Shown here: positions 1-7,985 of the stretch, piece after piece
Numbering within the stretch: the stretch's first letter is position 1
How the letters are laid out: the number at the start of each line of letters is the position of its first letter
Assembly (NCBI RefSeq): GCF_003001935.1
Contig: NZ_PVNG01000030.1
Span: 1-64,000 of the forward strand
Length of the DNA: 64,000 nucleotides
DNA from: Nonomuraea fuscirosea
GTDB taxonomy: Bacteria > Actinomycetota > Actinomycetes > Streptosporangiales > Streptosporangiaceae
Direction of reading: 5' to 3'
Translations under genes and position numbers: made by a program
The notes under the pieces: generated by a model
Database searches by the model: none
Seen by the model: the letters and a program-made list of their open reading frames with translations, nothing else
Told to the model about the DNA's origin: nothing

Positions 1-90
1 ATCGTCTCGGTGCTCACGCCCCGGCTGATCTCGATCGTCCGCCGGGCCCGCGCGCGAAGACAGGCGGCCCCCGCCAGGTCGCCCGCCTGA
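1..90 (+). CDS. C-terminal end of an ABC permease (partial)
   Basis: An open frame enters from the left edge and stops at TGA 88-90. Its last 29 residues read as a hydrophobic segment followed by a very basic tail (VRRARARRQ). That is how the cytoplasmic C-terminus of RbsC/RhaP-type sugar permeases usually ends. The assignment is inferred mainly from position, directly in front of a rhamnose-type binding protein. The fragment is too short to prove the family. Confidence 0.45.
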   Translation: MVSVLTPRLISIVRRARARRQAAPARSPA

Positions 91-144
91 TCCCCTGTGC
101 TGTTCCCGTATCCCCCGCCACTCCCCCGGAAAGGTTCGCCCCCA

Positions 145-1236
145 GTGAGCAGAAGATCACGATTCGCCCGCGCCTGGCTCACGGCCACGGCCGGCGCGCT
201 CGCTCTCAGCCTGACCGCCTGCGGCGGCACCACGAAGGAGTCGGTGGCCAGCCAGGCGCCCGCCGCCTCCGCCTCCGCGTCCGCCCCGGCCTCCGCGAAC
301 CCGGGCGCGCCGCTGAAGGAGGGACTCAAGCTGGCCTTCCTGCCCAAGCAGATCAACAACCCGTACGAGACCATCGTCGACGACGCCGGCATCGAGGCGG
401 CCAAGGAGTTCAAGGGCGAGGCCAAGGAGGTCGGCCCGTCCGACGCGTCGGCCTCCTCGCAGGTCTCCTACATCAACACCCTCGCCCAGCAGGGCCAGGA
501 CGCCATCCTCATCGCGGCCAACGACCCCAACGCCGTGTGCGGCCCGCTGGAGCAGGCCCGCCAGAAGGGCATCAAGATCGTCGCGTACGACTCCGACACG
601 AGCAAGGAGTGCCGCGACATCTTCATCAACCAGGCCAGTTCCGAGGACGTGGGCCGCAGCCAGGTGCAGCTGCTGTCGGAGCTGATCGGCGGCGAGGGCG
701 AGATCGCGATCCTGTCGGCGACCGCCAACGCCACGAACCAGAACACCTGGATCGAGTTCATGCAGGACGAGCTGAAGAAGCCCGAGTACGCCAAGATGAA
801 GCTGGTCAAGATCGCCTACGGTGACGACGACGACCAGAAGTCCTTCCAGCAGACCCAGGGCCTGCTCGCGGCCTACCCCGACCTGAAGGGCATCATCTCG
901 CCCACCACCGTCGGCGTCTCGGCCGCCGCCCGCTACATCTCCAGCTCCAAGTACAAGGGCAAGGTCACCCTGACCGGTCTCGGCACCCCGAACCAGATGC
1001 GCAAGTTCGTCAAGGACGGCACCGTGGCGAAGTTCGCGCTGTGGAACCCGAAGGACCTGGGTTACCTGGCCGCGTACGCCGCCGCCGCCCTCGCCTCCGG
1101 GCAGATCACCGGCGCCGAGGGCGAGACGTTCACCGCCGGGAAGCTGGGCGAGCGGACGATCGGGGCCGACGGCGAGATCATCCTCGGCCCGCCGTTCACC
1201 TTCGACAAGTCCAACATCGACGAGTACGACTTCTGA
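145..1236 (+). CDS. rhaS: Rhamnose-type ABC transporter substrate-binding lipoprotein
   Basis: Periplasmic-binding-type protein of the RbsB/RhaS class that would capture a sugar, most likely rhamnose, outside the membrane. I chose GTG 145 because GGAAAGG (128-134) lies 10 bases upstream; the in-frame ATG at 97 gives a proline-rich start with no signal. From GTG the protein has a basic n-region, a hydrophobic stretch and a lipobox LTAC with Cys26, then an Ala/Ser/Pro linker. The mature part keeps family phrases such as FLPKQINNPYE near the start and TGLGTPNQMRKFVKDGTV near residue 285. It is about the usual length (363 aa). It follows the permease tail by 54 bases, so it is the last gene of an importer operon, and a strong hairpin follows it. 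The rhamnose specificity rests on recognised similarity and on the pectin-related genes elsewhere in the window. Confidence 0.85.
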   Translation: MSRRSRFARAWLTATAGALALSLTACGGTTKESVASQAPAASASASAPASANPGAPLKEGLKLAFLPKQINNPYETIVDDAGIEAAKEFKGEAKEVGPSDASASSQVSYINTLAQQGQDAILIAANDPNAVCGPLEQARQKGIKIVAYDSDTSKECRDIFINQASSEDVGRSQVQLLSELIGGEGEIAILSATANATNQNTWIEFMQDELKKPEYAKMKLVKIAYGDDDDQKSFQQTQGLLAAYPDLKGIISPTTVGVSAAARYISSSKYKGKVTLTGLGTPNQMRKFVKDGTVAKFALWNPKDLGYLAAYAAAALASGQITGAEGETFTAGKLGERTIGADGEIILGPPFTFDKSNIDEYDF

Positions 1237-1243
1237 GCCGCCG

Positions 1244-1275
1244 CGGGCCGTCCCTCCTTCCGGCGGGACGGCCCG
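1244..1275. terminator. Hairpin terminator between convergent genes
   Basis: CGGGCCGTCCC at 1244-1254 and its exact reverse complement at 1265-1275 make an 11-bp stem with a 10-base loop, 8 bases after the rhaS stop. There is no U-tract, as is common in high-GC actinomycetes. It lies between rhaS and the convergent transglycosylase and could serve both. Confidence 0.75.
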
Positions 1276-1304
1276 ATCTCAGGGGCCGATCTCAAGGGCC
1301 GGGC

Positions 1305-2267
1305 TCAGGGGCCGGTCAGGCGGCGTTCACCGGCCGTGGTGAGCACGAACACCTGCCAGCTGTAGTACGCGTAGTAGGCACGCGGGTCGCGTTTGATCTG
1401 GCGGGAGTGCTTGAGGATCGCGTTCACGTACGCGCGGGACGGGTTGTAGGCGTGCAGGGCCCGCTGGTAGTCGCGGGGGGCGCCGGTGGCCTTGAGGTAG
1501 TTGGCCGCCCCCATGACGGCGTCGCGCGGGTTCTGCACGTTTCCGCCGAGCCCGTACGCCTTCCAGGTCGCGGGCATGAACTGCATCGGCCCCTGCGCGC
1601 CGACGTAGCTGTCGGACCTGACCCGCCCGAACTTCGTCTCCGCGAACATCACCGCCGCCAGCACCTCCCACTCCACCCCGAAGCGGCGCTCGGCCTTCTT
1701 GAAGTAGCCGAGCAGTTCCCCGGCGGGGCGGGCCCGCTGCGTCTTGAACACGGCGGAGGGCTTGATGGGCTTGGCCAGGGCGAGCAGTTCGCGGATCGCG
1801 CCGGTGTTGTCCCTGGCCTGGGCGGCCAGGGCGGCGGGCAGACGGGCGAAGGCGCGGGAGGCGAGGTCGGGGTGGCGGGCGGCGTAGCGGTAGAGGCGCT
1901 GCTGGTAGAGCGCGAGCAGCTCGACGTCGCGCGGCGGGCCGCCCTTGGCCGTGCGGCCGCTCTTCGTCCAGGCGTCGATGGCGTCGTTCAGCCCGGCGGT
2001 GGTCTCCTTCAGGGCGGTGGCCAGGCGCGCGGCGCTCCCGGGGATCTTCGCGCCGGGCTCGGGGAGATCGTCGGCCTGCGTGGTCGCGTCACCCGCGGTG
2101 CCTCCTGAGGAGCCGGTGGGGGAAGCGGCGGGCGGCCGTTCCGCCGGGGCGCTCGCGGCCGGGGTCCCGCAGGCCGCGGCGGCGACGAGCACGGCGAGGT
2201 TCGCGGCGGCGGTGGCGAGCGCCGGGCCGCGGCGGCGGGGTCGCGGTTGCTTCGGGGGTGCCTCCAT
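1305..2267 (-). CDS. Lytic transglycosylase (SLT domain) lipoprotein
   Basis: 320-aa secreted murein hydrolase that would cleave the MurNAc-GlcNAc bond of peptidoglycan. The N-terminus is basic, then hydrophobic, ending in an AAAC lipobox (Cys33), then a Ser/Pro/Ala linker to about residue 75. A helical region (about 80-180) precedes the SLT domain (about 190-310). The catalytic glutamate should be Glu210 in MFAETKFG, followed by the goose-lysozyme-fold phrases GAQGPMQFMPATW and ALHAYNPSRAYV. The frame is open far upstream, but ATG 2267 is the first start that gives a signal peptide. The gene converges on rhaS and diverges from the kinase gene. Confidence 0.85.
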   Translation of the reverse strand: MEAPPKQPRPRRRGPALATAAANLAVLVAAAACGTPAASAPAERPPAASPTGSSGGTAGDATTQADDLPEPGAKIPGSAARLATALKETTAGLNDAIDAWTKSGRTAKGGPPRDVELLALYQQRLYRYAARHPDLASRAFARLPAALAAQARDNTGAIRELLALAKPIKPSAVFKTQRARPAGELLGYFKKAERRFGVEWEVLAAVMFAETKFGRVRSDSYVGAQGPMQFMPATWKAYGLGGNVQNPRDAVMGAANYLKATGAPRDYQRALHAYNPSRAYVNAILKHSRQIKRDPRAYYAYYSWQVFVLTTAGERRLTGP

Positions 2268-2312
2268 GGACAGGCAACCTACCCGGTACGGCGCCGCGTC
2301 CCGCACCTTCGC

Positions 2313-2369
2313 GGGCCGACGTGTCGCGGCCGGGCGCGTGGTACCGGGCGCGAAACGGCACGTCGGCCC
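2313..2369. repeat. 11-bp inverted repeat in a divergent promoter region
   Basis: GGGCCGACGTG at 2313-2323 and its exact reverse complement at 2359-2369 flank 35 bases in the 207-bp gap between the divergent transglycosylase and kinase genes. It could be a pair of regulator half-sites or a hairpin in a leader; the sequence does not decide. Confidence 0.45.
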
Positions 2370-2474
2370 TCCGGCACGTGCGCTTTTTGAGAAACTGTCC
2401 GGAGTTGCGGTGAACGGTGCTCTTACGCGTTTCTCGTAGGGGTCCGTCCTGGTTCGGGGGGAAAGAGGAGACGC

Positions 2475-4886
2475 ATGACGGGAACGCGCCCGCTCCGGCC
2501 GGCGGACCCCGAGCGGGTCGGCGCCTACCGCCTCGTCGGCGTGCTCGGATCGGGCGGGCAGGGCGTCGTCTACCGGGGCGTGTCCGAGTCCGGGCGTGAC
2601 GTCGCGGTCAAGCTGCTGCACAGCCACCTGGCGCAGGACGCCGCCATGGCGCGCGGGTTCCTGCGCGAGGTGGAGGCGGCACGGCGGGTGGCCGCGTTCT
2701 GCACGGCGGCCGTGCTGGACGTCGGGATGCTGGACGAGCGGCCGTACATCGTCAGCGAGTACGTCCCCGGCGAGACCCTGCACGCGCTCGTCCGCACCTC
2801 GGGGCCGCGGTCGGGCGGGGCCTTGGACCGGCTGGCGATCTCGACGCTGACGGCGCTGGCCGCGATCCACCAGGCCGGGATCGTGCACCGCGACTTCAAA
2901 CCGGCCAACGTCCTGATGGGGCCGGACGGGCCGATCGTCATCGACTTCGGCATCGCCAAGGCCCTCGACGCCACGACCCGCACGTCGGGGGTGCTGGGGA
3001 CGCCGGCGTACATGTCGCCCGAGCAGTTCCGCGGGGAGCGCGTCGGGCCCGCCTCGGACCTGTTCAGCTGGGCGGGCTCGATGGTGTACGCGGCCACGGG
3101 GCGGGCGGCGTTCGCCGGGGACACGATGGTCGTCGTCATGAACGCGATCCTGAACGAGACCCCCGACCTGCGGGGAGTGCCGGACCATCTGGCGGGCCTG
3201 ATCGCGGACTGCCTGGCCAAGGACCCTGCCGCCCGCCCCGCCCCCGCGGACCTCCTCCGCAACCTGATCCGCCAAGCCGGCCTCACCACCCCCGGCAACG
3301 GTGACACCCCCTCGGTGGACGGCATCCCATCCACCGGCGGCTCCCCGCTCAACGACGAACCGGGCGCACCCGGCACCCCTCCGCACGCCGTCGCACCGCT
3401 CAACGGCGACCCACTCCACACGAACGGGCCCGCGGCCCGCAGCGCGTCGGATACCGCCGAGCAGCAGGGCGGGGCCGGCGTCGGTGGCGGGCTTGACGTG
3501 AGTGACGGGCACGGCGTCTTTCGAGATCCGGAGGCCGGTGGCGCGCCCCGAGTCGGTGGCGGGGCCGAGGTCGGAGGCGGGCCTGGAGTCGGTGGTGGGC
3601 CGGGTGGCGGTGGCGGGGCCGAGGTCGGGGTGGGGGCGCGGGGTGGGCGGGTGGGGGTTAGCCGGCGGGTGTTGATCGGTGGGGGTGCCGCTGCGGTTGC
3701 GCTCGGGGGGTCGGCGTTCGCTGTGTGGCGGGCTGGGAGTGGGCGGCGGGAGCCCGTCGGTGGTGTGCCGTCGGGTGGGGCGACGCCGGTTGCGGGCTCA
3801 CCCGCTCAGGGCTCGCCCAGTCCGAGTGAGGGCGGCACCGCCTCACCGTCCGGGGATGCCACTCCGGTGGGTGACGCGACTCCCACGGTCGGTGCCAGTC
3901 AAGCGGTGTCCCCTGAGCCGTTCGGGACGCCGGTCACCGATCTGACGCCGCTGCCGGGCGGTCGCGTGGGCGGGGCGGCCGCGCTGGCCGCCGCGGAGGG
4001 AGTCGTGGTCTGCGGGACCGACAAGGGGCTCGTCTTCGGATGGGACCCGGGCGCGGCGCCCGTGCGGCTCGGAGACGGTGGCGGGTCGGTGGCGGCGGTG
4101 GCCGTGGGCAGCTTGAAGGGCAGGACGGTGGCGGCGTCGGGGCACTCCGACGGGAGGATGCGGCTGTGGGGCCTGGCGGGCGAGAGCCTGGCGAGCCACC
4201 GGGTGAGCGACCCCGTCATCGGCGTCATGGTGGCGGGCCGGGCGTACGCGGTGTCGCAGAAGTACGACGGCATGAAGGACCTGCACAGCGTCGTGCGGCT
4301 GTGGGACGTCTCCACGGGCAAGCGGATCGGCGCGCCCATCACCGTGCACTTCCAGGGGATCCGCGGGATGGCCTTCGGGCGGGTGGGCAAGGACGACGTG
4401 CTCGTCACGGGCGACGGCGGCGAGCGGATCAGGGTGTGGCGCCTGTCCACCGCGGGGATGCTGCGTACGTTCACCACCGGCGAGATCGGCGGCATCGAGC
4501 ACCTGGCCTGCGGCGAGATGAACGGCAGGCCGGTCCTCGTGTCCACCCACCTGGACGCCACCCTGCGCGTGTACGACCTGACCACCGGCAAGCGCAGGAA
4601 GCGGTGGTCGTTCAGCCGCCGGAGTCCCGATGACCGGTTCGCCACCGCCCTGGCCGTCGGAGTGGCCGGCAAGGTGCCCGTCGCGGCCGTGGCGCACGCC
4701 CCGGCGGGCGGCGAGAGCTTCGTCCGTGTGTGGGACCTGCGCGACGGTGACGTCATCGGCGTGCTGGGCGCGGGCGAGGGCGGCGCGATCCGCCGGCTGG
4801 CCGTGACGGAGCAGGACGGCAACCCGGTCGTCGCCGGGGCCGACGAGGACGGCTCGTTACGGTTGTGGAGCCTGGGCCGCCCCTGA
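2475..4886 (+). CDS. Membrane Ser/Thr protein kinase with extracytoplasmic WD40-like propeller
   Basis: 803-aa Hanks-type kinase. The kinase domain (about 16-265) has the glycine loop GSGGQG (25-30), Lys46 in VAVK, HRD 138-140 in HRDFKPAN, DFG 157-159 and SPE 181-183. A Gly/Pro-rich, poorly conserved linker (about 270-395) leads to one transmembrane helix near 396-418. After a second Ser/Thr/Pro linker, the last 320 or so residues form repeats with VRLWD/LRLWSL-type blade ends, a WD40-like beta-propeller that would sit outside the membrane as a sensor or docking platform. GAGGAG (2466-2471) supports ATG 2475. The 3' end overlaps the convergent antiporter gene by 30 bases. Signal and substrates are unknown. 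Confidence 0.88.
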   Translation: MTGTRPLRPADPERVGAYRLVGVLGSGGQGVVYRGVSESGRDVAVKLLHSHLAQDAAMARGFLREVEAARRVAAFCTAAVLDVGMLDERPYIVSEYVPGETLHALVRTSGPRSGGALDRLAISTLTALAAIHQAGIVHRDFKPANVLMGPDGPIVIDFGIAKALDATTRTSGVLGTPAYMSPEQFRGERVGPASDLFSWAGSMVYAATGRAAFAGDTMVVVMNAILNETPDLRGVPDHLAGLIADCLAKDPAARPAPADLLRNLIRQAGLTTPGNGDTPSVDGIPSTGGSPLNDEPGAPGTPPHAVAPLNGDPLHTNGPAARSASDTAEQQGGAGVGGGLDVSDGHGVFRDPEAGGAPRVGGGAEVGGGPGVGGGPGGGGGAEVGVGARGGRVGVSRRVLIGGGAAAVALGGSAFAVWRAGSGRREPVGGVPSGGATPVAGSPAQGSPSPSEGGTASPSGDATPVGDATPTVGASQAVSPEPFGTPVTDLTPLPGGRVGGAAALAAAEGVVVCGTDKGLVFGWDPGAAPVRLGDGGGSVAAVAVGSLKGRTVAASGHSDGRMRLWGLAGESLASHRVSDPVIGVMVAGRAYAVSQKYDGMKDLHSVVRLWDVSTGKRIGAPITVHFQGIRGMAFGRVGKDDVLVTGDGGERIRVWRLSTAGMLRTFTTGEIGGIEHLACGEMNGRPVLVSTHLDATLRVYDLTTGKRRKRWSFSRRSPDDRFATALAVGVAGKVPVAAVAHAPAGGESFVRVWDLRDGDVIGVLGAGEGGAIRRLAVTEQDGNPVVAGADEDGSLRLWSLGRP

Positions 4887-6272
4887 GGCACTGTCTGGAG
4901 TCCGGGGGGCCGGGGCACTGTCCGGGGCCCGGGCACTGTCCGGGGCCGGGGCACTGTCCGGGGCCGGGGCTGAAGCGCCGTCCGGGGTCTGGGCCGGTTC
5001 TGCGGCATCGTCTGGAGTCCGGGACGCGTCTGAGGCGCCGTCGCGGATGGCGTCGACGTGGTTCATCACCGGGGTGGCGGTGACGCCGTGCAGGACGACC
5101 GAGACCATGACGGTGAAGCCGGTCACCGCCCACAGCTCCTCGGCCGGCACCCCGAAGTCGGCCTGGCCCAGCGCGTACGCGAGATAGAACAGCGACCCGA
5201 TCCCCCGGATGCCGAAGAACGAGATCGCCAGCCGCTCCCTCGGCCCCGCCCGTCCGCGCCACTGGACCAGCCAGCCGGTCAGCGGCCGGATCACCAGCAG
5301 CAGCAGGAGCCCGACGGCGGCGCCGCGCCAGGTGAGCGCGGCCAGGCCGCCGGTGGCGACGAAGCCGCCGAGCAGGAGCAGCAGCCAGGCGGTGAGCAGC
5401 CGTTCGATCTGCTCGACGAAGCCGTGCAGCACGTTGTTGTAGCCGTGCCCGCGCTCGGCGCCCCTGATGGCGCACGCGGTGACGAAGACGGCGACGAAGC
5501 CGTACCCGTGGGCGAGCTCCGTCACCCCGTACGCGAGGAGCGTGGCGGCCAGCGCGACGAAGCCGTCACGGCGCTCCGACAGCCGCAGCCCGTCGGAGCT
5601 GGCGCGGAAGAACAGCCGCCCGAGCAGGCGGCCGATCAGCAGGCCGAGGACGAGGCCGGCCGCGGTCCGGTACAGGACGTCCAGCAGGGCCCACTCCCCC
5701 AGCCGGCCGGCTCCCGCCGCGCCCGCGACCGCGATGGCGGCGTACACGATGGGGAAGGCCATCCCGTCGTTGAGCCCGGCCTCCGAGGTGAGGGCGAAGC
5801 GGACCTCGTCGTCGGCGTTCTCGGCGTCCACGGGCTCGCCGACGTGCACGTCCGAGGCGAGCACCGGGTCCGTGGGCGCCAGCACGGCCCCGAGCAGGAG
5901 CGCGGCGGCGATCGGCCAGCCGGGCAGGGCCATGGCCGCGACCGCGACGCCGGCCACGGTCAGCGGCATGGCCAGGACGAGCAGCCGCCACGTCGTGGAC
6001 CAGCGGCGCCGACCCGCAGGGCGGTTGATGGCCAGGCCCGCGCCCATGAGGGAGATGACGACGCACAGCTCGGTGATGTGCTCCAGCGCCGTGCGGTGGG
6101 CGATCGGGTCGGGTTCCGGCAGGCCGATGGGCAGCGTGAACAGCAGCAGGCCGGCCACGAGGTACACCAGGGGCAGCGACAGGGGGCGGCGGGCGAGCAC
6201 CTCGGGCAGGATCGCGGCGAGCAAGGCCGCGGCGCCGCCCAGGGCCAGGAGGAGGTCGAGGGTGGACATCAC
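4857..6272 (-). CDS. CPA1-type Na+/H+ antiporter
   Basis: 471-aa integral membrane cation:proton antiporter with about 12 hydrophobic segments over residues 1-400. Family motifs include APTDPVLASDV and EAGLNDGMAFP, the Asp-containing segments that carry ions in NhaP-like proteins. It would exchange Na+ or K+ for protons and help pH or salt homeostasis. The C-terminal 60 or so residues are a low-complexity tail built on repeats of APDS/PAPDSA, encoded by 18-bp DNA repeats. The tail lies on the convergent overlap with the kinase gene. It starts at ATG 6272; ATG 6269 is also possible. Confidence 0.85.
   Translation of the reverse strand: MMSTLDLLLALGGAAALLAAILPEVLARRPLSLPLVYLVAGLLLFTLPIGLPEPDPIAHRTALEHITELCVVISLMGAGLAINRPAGRRRWSTTWRLLVLAMPLTVAGVAVAAMALPGWPIAAALLLGAVLAPTDPVLASDVHVGEPVDAENADDEVRFALTSEAGLNDGMAFPIVYAAIAVAGAAGAGRLGEWALLDVLYRTAAGLVLGLLIGRLLGRLFFRASSDGLRLSERRDGFVALAATLLAYGVTELAHGYGFVAVFVTACAIRGAERGHGYNNVLHGFVEQIERLLTAWLLLLLGGFVATGGLAALTWRGAAVGLLLLLVIRPLTGWLVQWRGRAGPRERLAISFFGIRGIGSLFYLAYALGQADFGVPAEELWAVTGFTVMVSVVLHGVTATPVMNHVDAIRDGASDASRTPDDAAEPAQTPDGASAPAPDSAPAPDSARAPDSAPAPRTPDSASGAAQAPQP
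4900..4973 (-). repeat. 18-bp tandem repeat in the antiporter tail
   Basis: Four near-identical 18-bp units based on GTCCGGGGCCGGGGCACT (the first is 19 bp), with looser copies to about 5030. In the antiporter frame they encode repeated APDSAP. The adjoining 16-mer CTGAGGCACTGTCTGG (4883-4898), which includes the kinase stop codon, occurs again at 28566-28581. Confidence 0.8.
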
Positions 6273-6430
6273 CGCTCACCCTGCCCACAAGATCATAGAT
6301 CATCCCTTTTGTCCCTCGATTCTCCCCACGAATGGGCCTCCCCGGCCGCCCGTCGGGTCCCAGCGGTGGAGGAAGGGATCCGCCGATCGAGGTGGTGGGG
6401 GACGGTCCACTGACGCCGAGGCCGGACGAA

Positions 6431-6629
6431 CGCGGTGGCGGGAGGCGGTCGGCCGGGGCCGAGGGCGGACGATCGCGGTGGCGGGAGGCGGTCGGCCGGG
6501 GCCGAGGGCGGACGATCGCGGTGGCGGGAGGCGGTCGGCCGGGGCCGAGGGCGGACGATCGCGGTGGCGGGAGGCGGTCGGCCGGGGCCGAGGGCGGACG
6601 ATCGCGGTGGCGGGAGGTGGTCGGCCGGC
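6431..6629. repeat. 43-bp minisatellite, four full copies and a partial fifth
   Basis: Exact 43-bp direct repeats begin at 6431, 6474, 6517 and 6560, with a diverging fifth copy from 6603. The unit starts CGCGGTGGCGGGAGG and ends GGCGGACGAT. The array fills most of the 374-bp gap between the ROK gene stop and the start of the antiporter gene, so it lies upstream of the antiporter. Because 43 is not a multiple of three, all three frames cycle and give Gly/Arg-rich pseudo-peptides. I see no gene in this gap. Confidence 0.92.
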
Positions 6630-6646
6630 GATCCGCCGGTCGGCGG

Positions 6647-7822
6647 TCAGCCGGCGATCTGGCGGTCGATGGCGGACGGGGCGAGGACGTGCTCGGCGAC
6701 CATGACCGCCGCGCCGACGATCCCGGCCCGGTCGCCCAGTTCGCTGGCCCTGATCGCGAGATGCTGCGTGGCCAGCGGCAGCGACCGGCTGTAGATCGTC
6801 TCCCGTACGCCCGCCAGCACCTGCTCCCCCGCCTCGGCCACGTCGCCGCCGAGCACGATGACGGAGGGGTTGAAGAAGTTGACGATGGAGGCCATCACCG
6901 CGCCGACCTCGCGCCCGGCCTGCCGGACCAGCCGGGTGGCGGTGAGGTCGCCCGCGCGCATCAGCGCCACCACGTCCCTGCTGCCGGCCGCCTCGATCCC
7001 GGCCGCGCGCAGCGCCGCCGCCATGGACGCGCCGCCCGCTACCGCCTCAAGGCAGCCGGCGTTGCCGCACCTGCACGGGGCCAGCGACCCGGTGACGCGG
7101 ATGTGGCCGACGTCCCCGGCCGCGCCCTGCGCGCCCCGGTGCAGCCGGCCGCCGGAGACGATCCCGGAGCCGATGCCGGTGCCGATCTTGACGTAGATCA
7201 GCGGGTCCACGGCGGGTCCGGCGGCCCAGTGCTCGCCCAGGGCCATGATGTTCACGTCGTTGTCGACCAGGACGGGCGCGCCGAGCCTGCCCTGGAGCCA
7301 TTCGGGTACCGCGAAGCCGTCCCAGCCCGGCATGATCGGCGGGTTGACCGGGCGGCCCGAGCCGTGCTCGACGGGGCCGGGCAGACCGACGCCGACGCCG
7401 CACACCTGCGCGGGATCCAGGCCCGTGGTGGCCAGCAGGTCGCTCAGGACGTCGGCGACCTGGCACAGGGTGCGCTCAGGCCCCTGCTCGACGGGCAGTT
7501 CGGCGGCCCGCTCGGCCAGCACGTTCATGGACAGGTCGAGGACGGCCAGCCGGGCGTGGGTGGCGCCGAGGTCGGCGGCGAACACGGCGCGGGCGCCGCC
7601 GTTGAAGGCGAAGACCCCGGCCGGCCGTCCTCCCGAGGAGATCGAGTCCTCGCCGGCCACGACCCACCGCTGATCGATCAGGCCGTCCAGCCGCTGGGTG
7701 ACCGTGGATCTGGACAGTCCCGTCAGCCGGGCCAGCTCGCCGCGGGTGCGGGCCCGCCCGTCCCGCAGGATCGCCAGCAGCGCCCCCGCCCCTACGCCCT
7801 GGCCGTTGGCGCCGCTTGCCAT
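6647..7822 (-). CDS. ROK-family transcriptional repressor
   Basis: 391-aa NagC/XylR-type regulator. Residues about 10-65 are a winged helix-turn-helix (RGELARLTGLSRSTVTQRLDG), followed by a sugar-kinase-like ROK domain. This has DLGATHAR (84-91), the IGTGIGSGIVSGG loop and the zinc site CRCGNAGCLE (Cys250, 252, 257). It should bind a sugar or sugar phosphate and release its operator. It is transcribed away from the AOR-family gene, and the shared 163-bp gap holds an imperfect inverted repeat. The likely targets are itself and the AOR gene (inference). ATG 7822 is the first start before the helix-turn-helix. Confidence 0.88.
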   Translation of the reverse strand: MASGANGQGVGAGALLAILRDGRARTRGELARLTGLSRSTVTQRLDGLIDQRWVVAGEDSISSGGRPAGVFAFNGGARAVFAADLGATHARLAVLDLSMNVLAERAAELPVEQGPERTLCQVADVLSDLLATTGLDPAQVCGVGVGLPGPVEHGSGRPVNPPIMPGWDGFAVPEWLQGRLGAPVLVDNDVNIMALGEHWAAGPAVDPLIYVKIGTGIGSGIVSGGRLHRGAQGAAGDVGHIRVTGSLAPCRCGNAGCLEAVAGGASMAAALRAAGIEAAGSRDVVALMRAGDLTATRLVRQAGREVGAVMASIVNFFNPSVIVLGGDVAEAGEQVLAGVRETIYSRSLPLATQHLAIRASELGDRAGIVGAAVMVAEHVLAPSAIDRQIAG

Positions 7823-7849
7823 GCGCCTACCTTACTTCGAACATCAGCC

Positions 7850-7876
7850 GACTTATGTTGACAAGAGGTAAAAGTC
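7850..7876. promoter_or_regulatory. Putative ROK operator / divergent promoter region
   Basis: GACTT (7850-7854) and AAGTC (7872-7876) are exact inverted arms around an A/T-rich core that holds TTGACA (7858-7863). The site lies 28 bases from the ROK start and about 110 bases before the AOR gene. It fits a self-regulating operator, but the arms are short. Confidence 0.4.
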
Positions 7877-7985
7877 GCGATCTCCGGCGTCGTTTCCGCC
7901 GCCCCGGTGGCGGAGGTTGCGCCTGTCGTGTGATGTGTGATGTTGTGCCGCTTCGGTCCCCTTTCCGGCTCCAGGAGGCTTCGCC

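Noticed and set aside
2268..3512. Open frame extending the transglycosylase gene far upstream
   Set aside because: The extension is antisense to the kinase gene and gives Arg/Pro-rich text; the signal peptide starts at ATG 2267.
6431..6629. 43-bp direct repeats as a possible CRISPR array
   Set aside because: The copies are head-to-tail with no spacers between them and no cas genes are nearby; it is a minisatellite.
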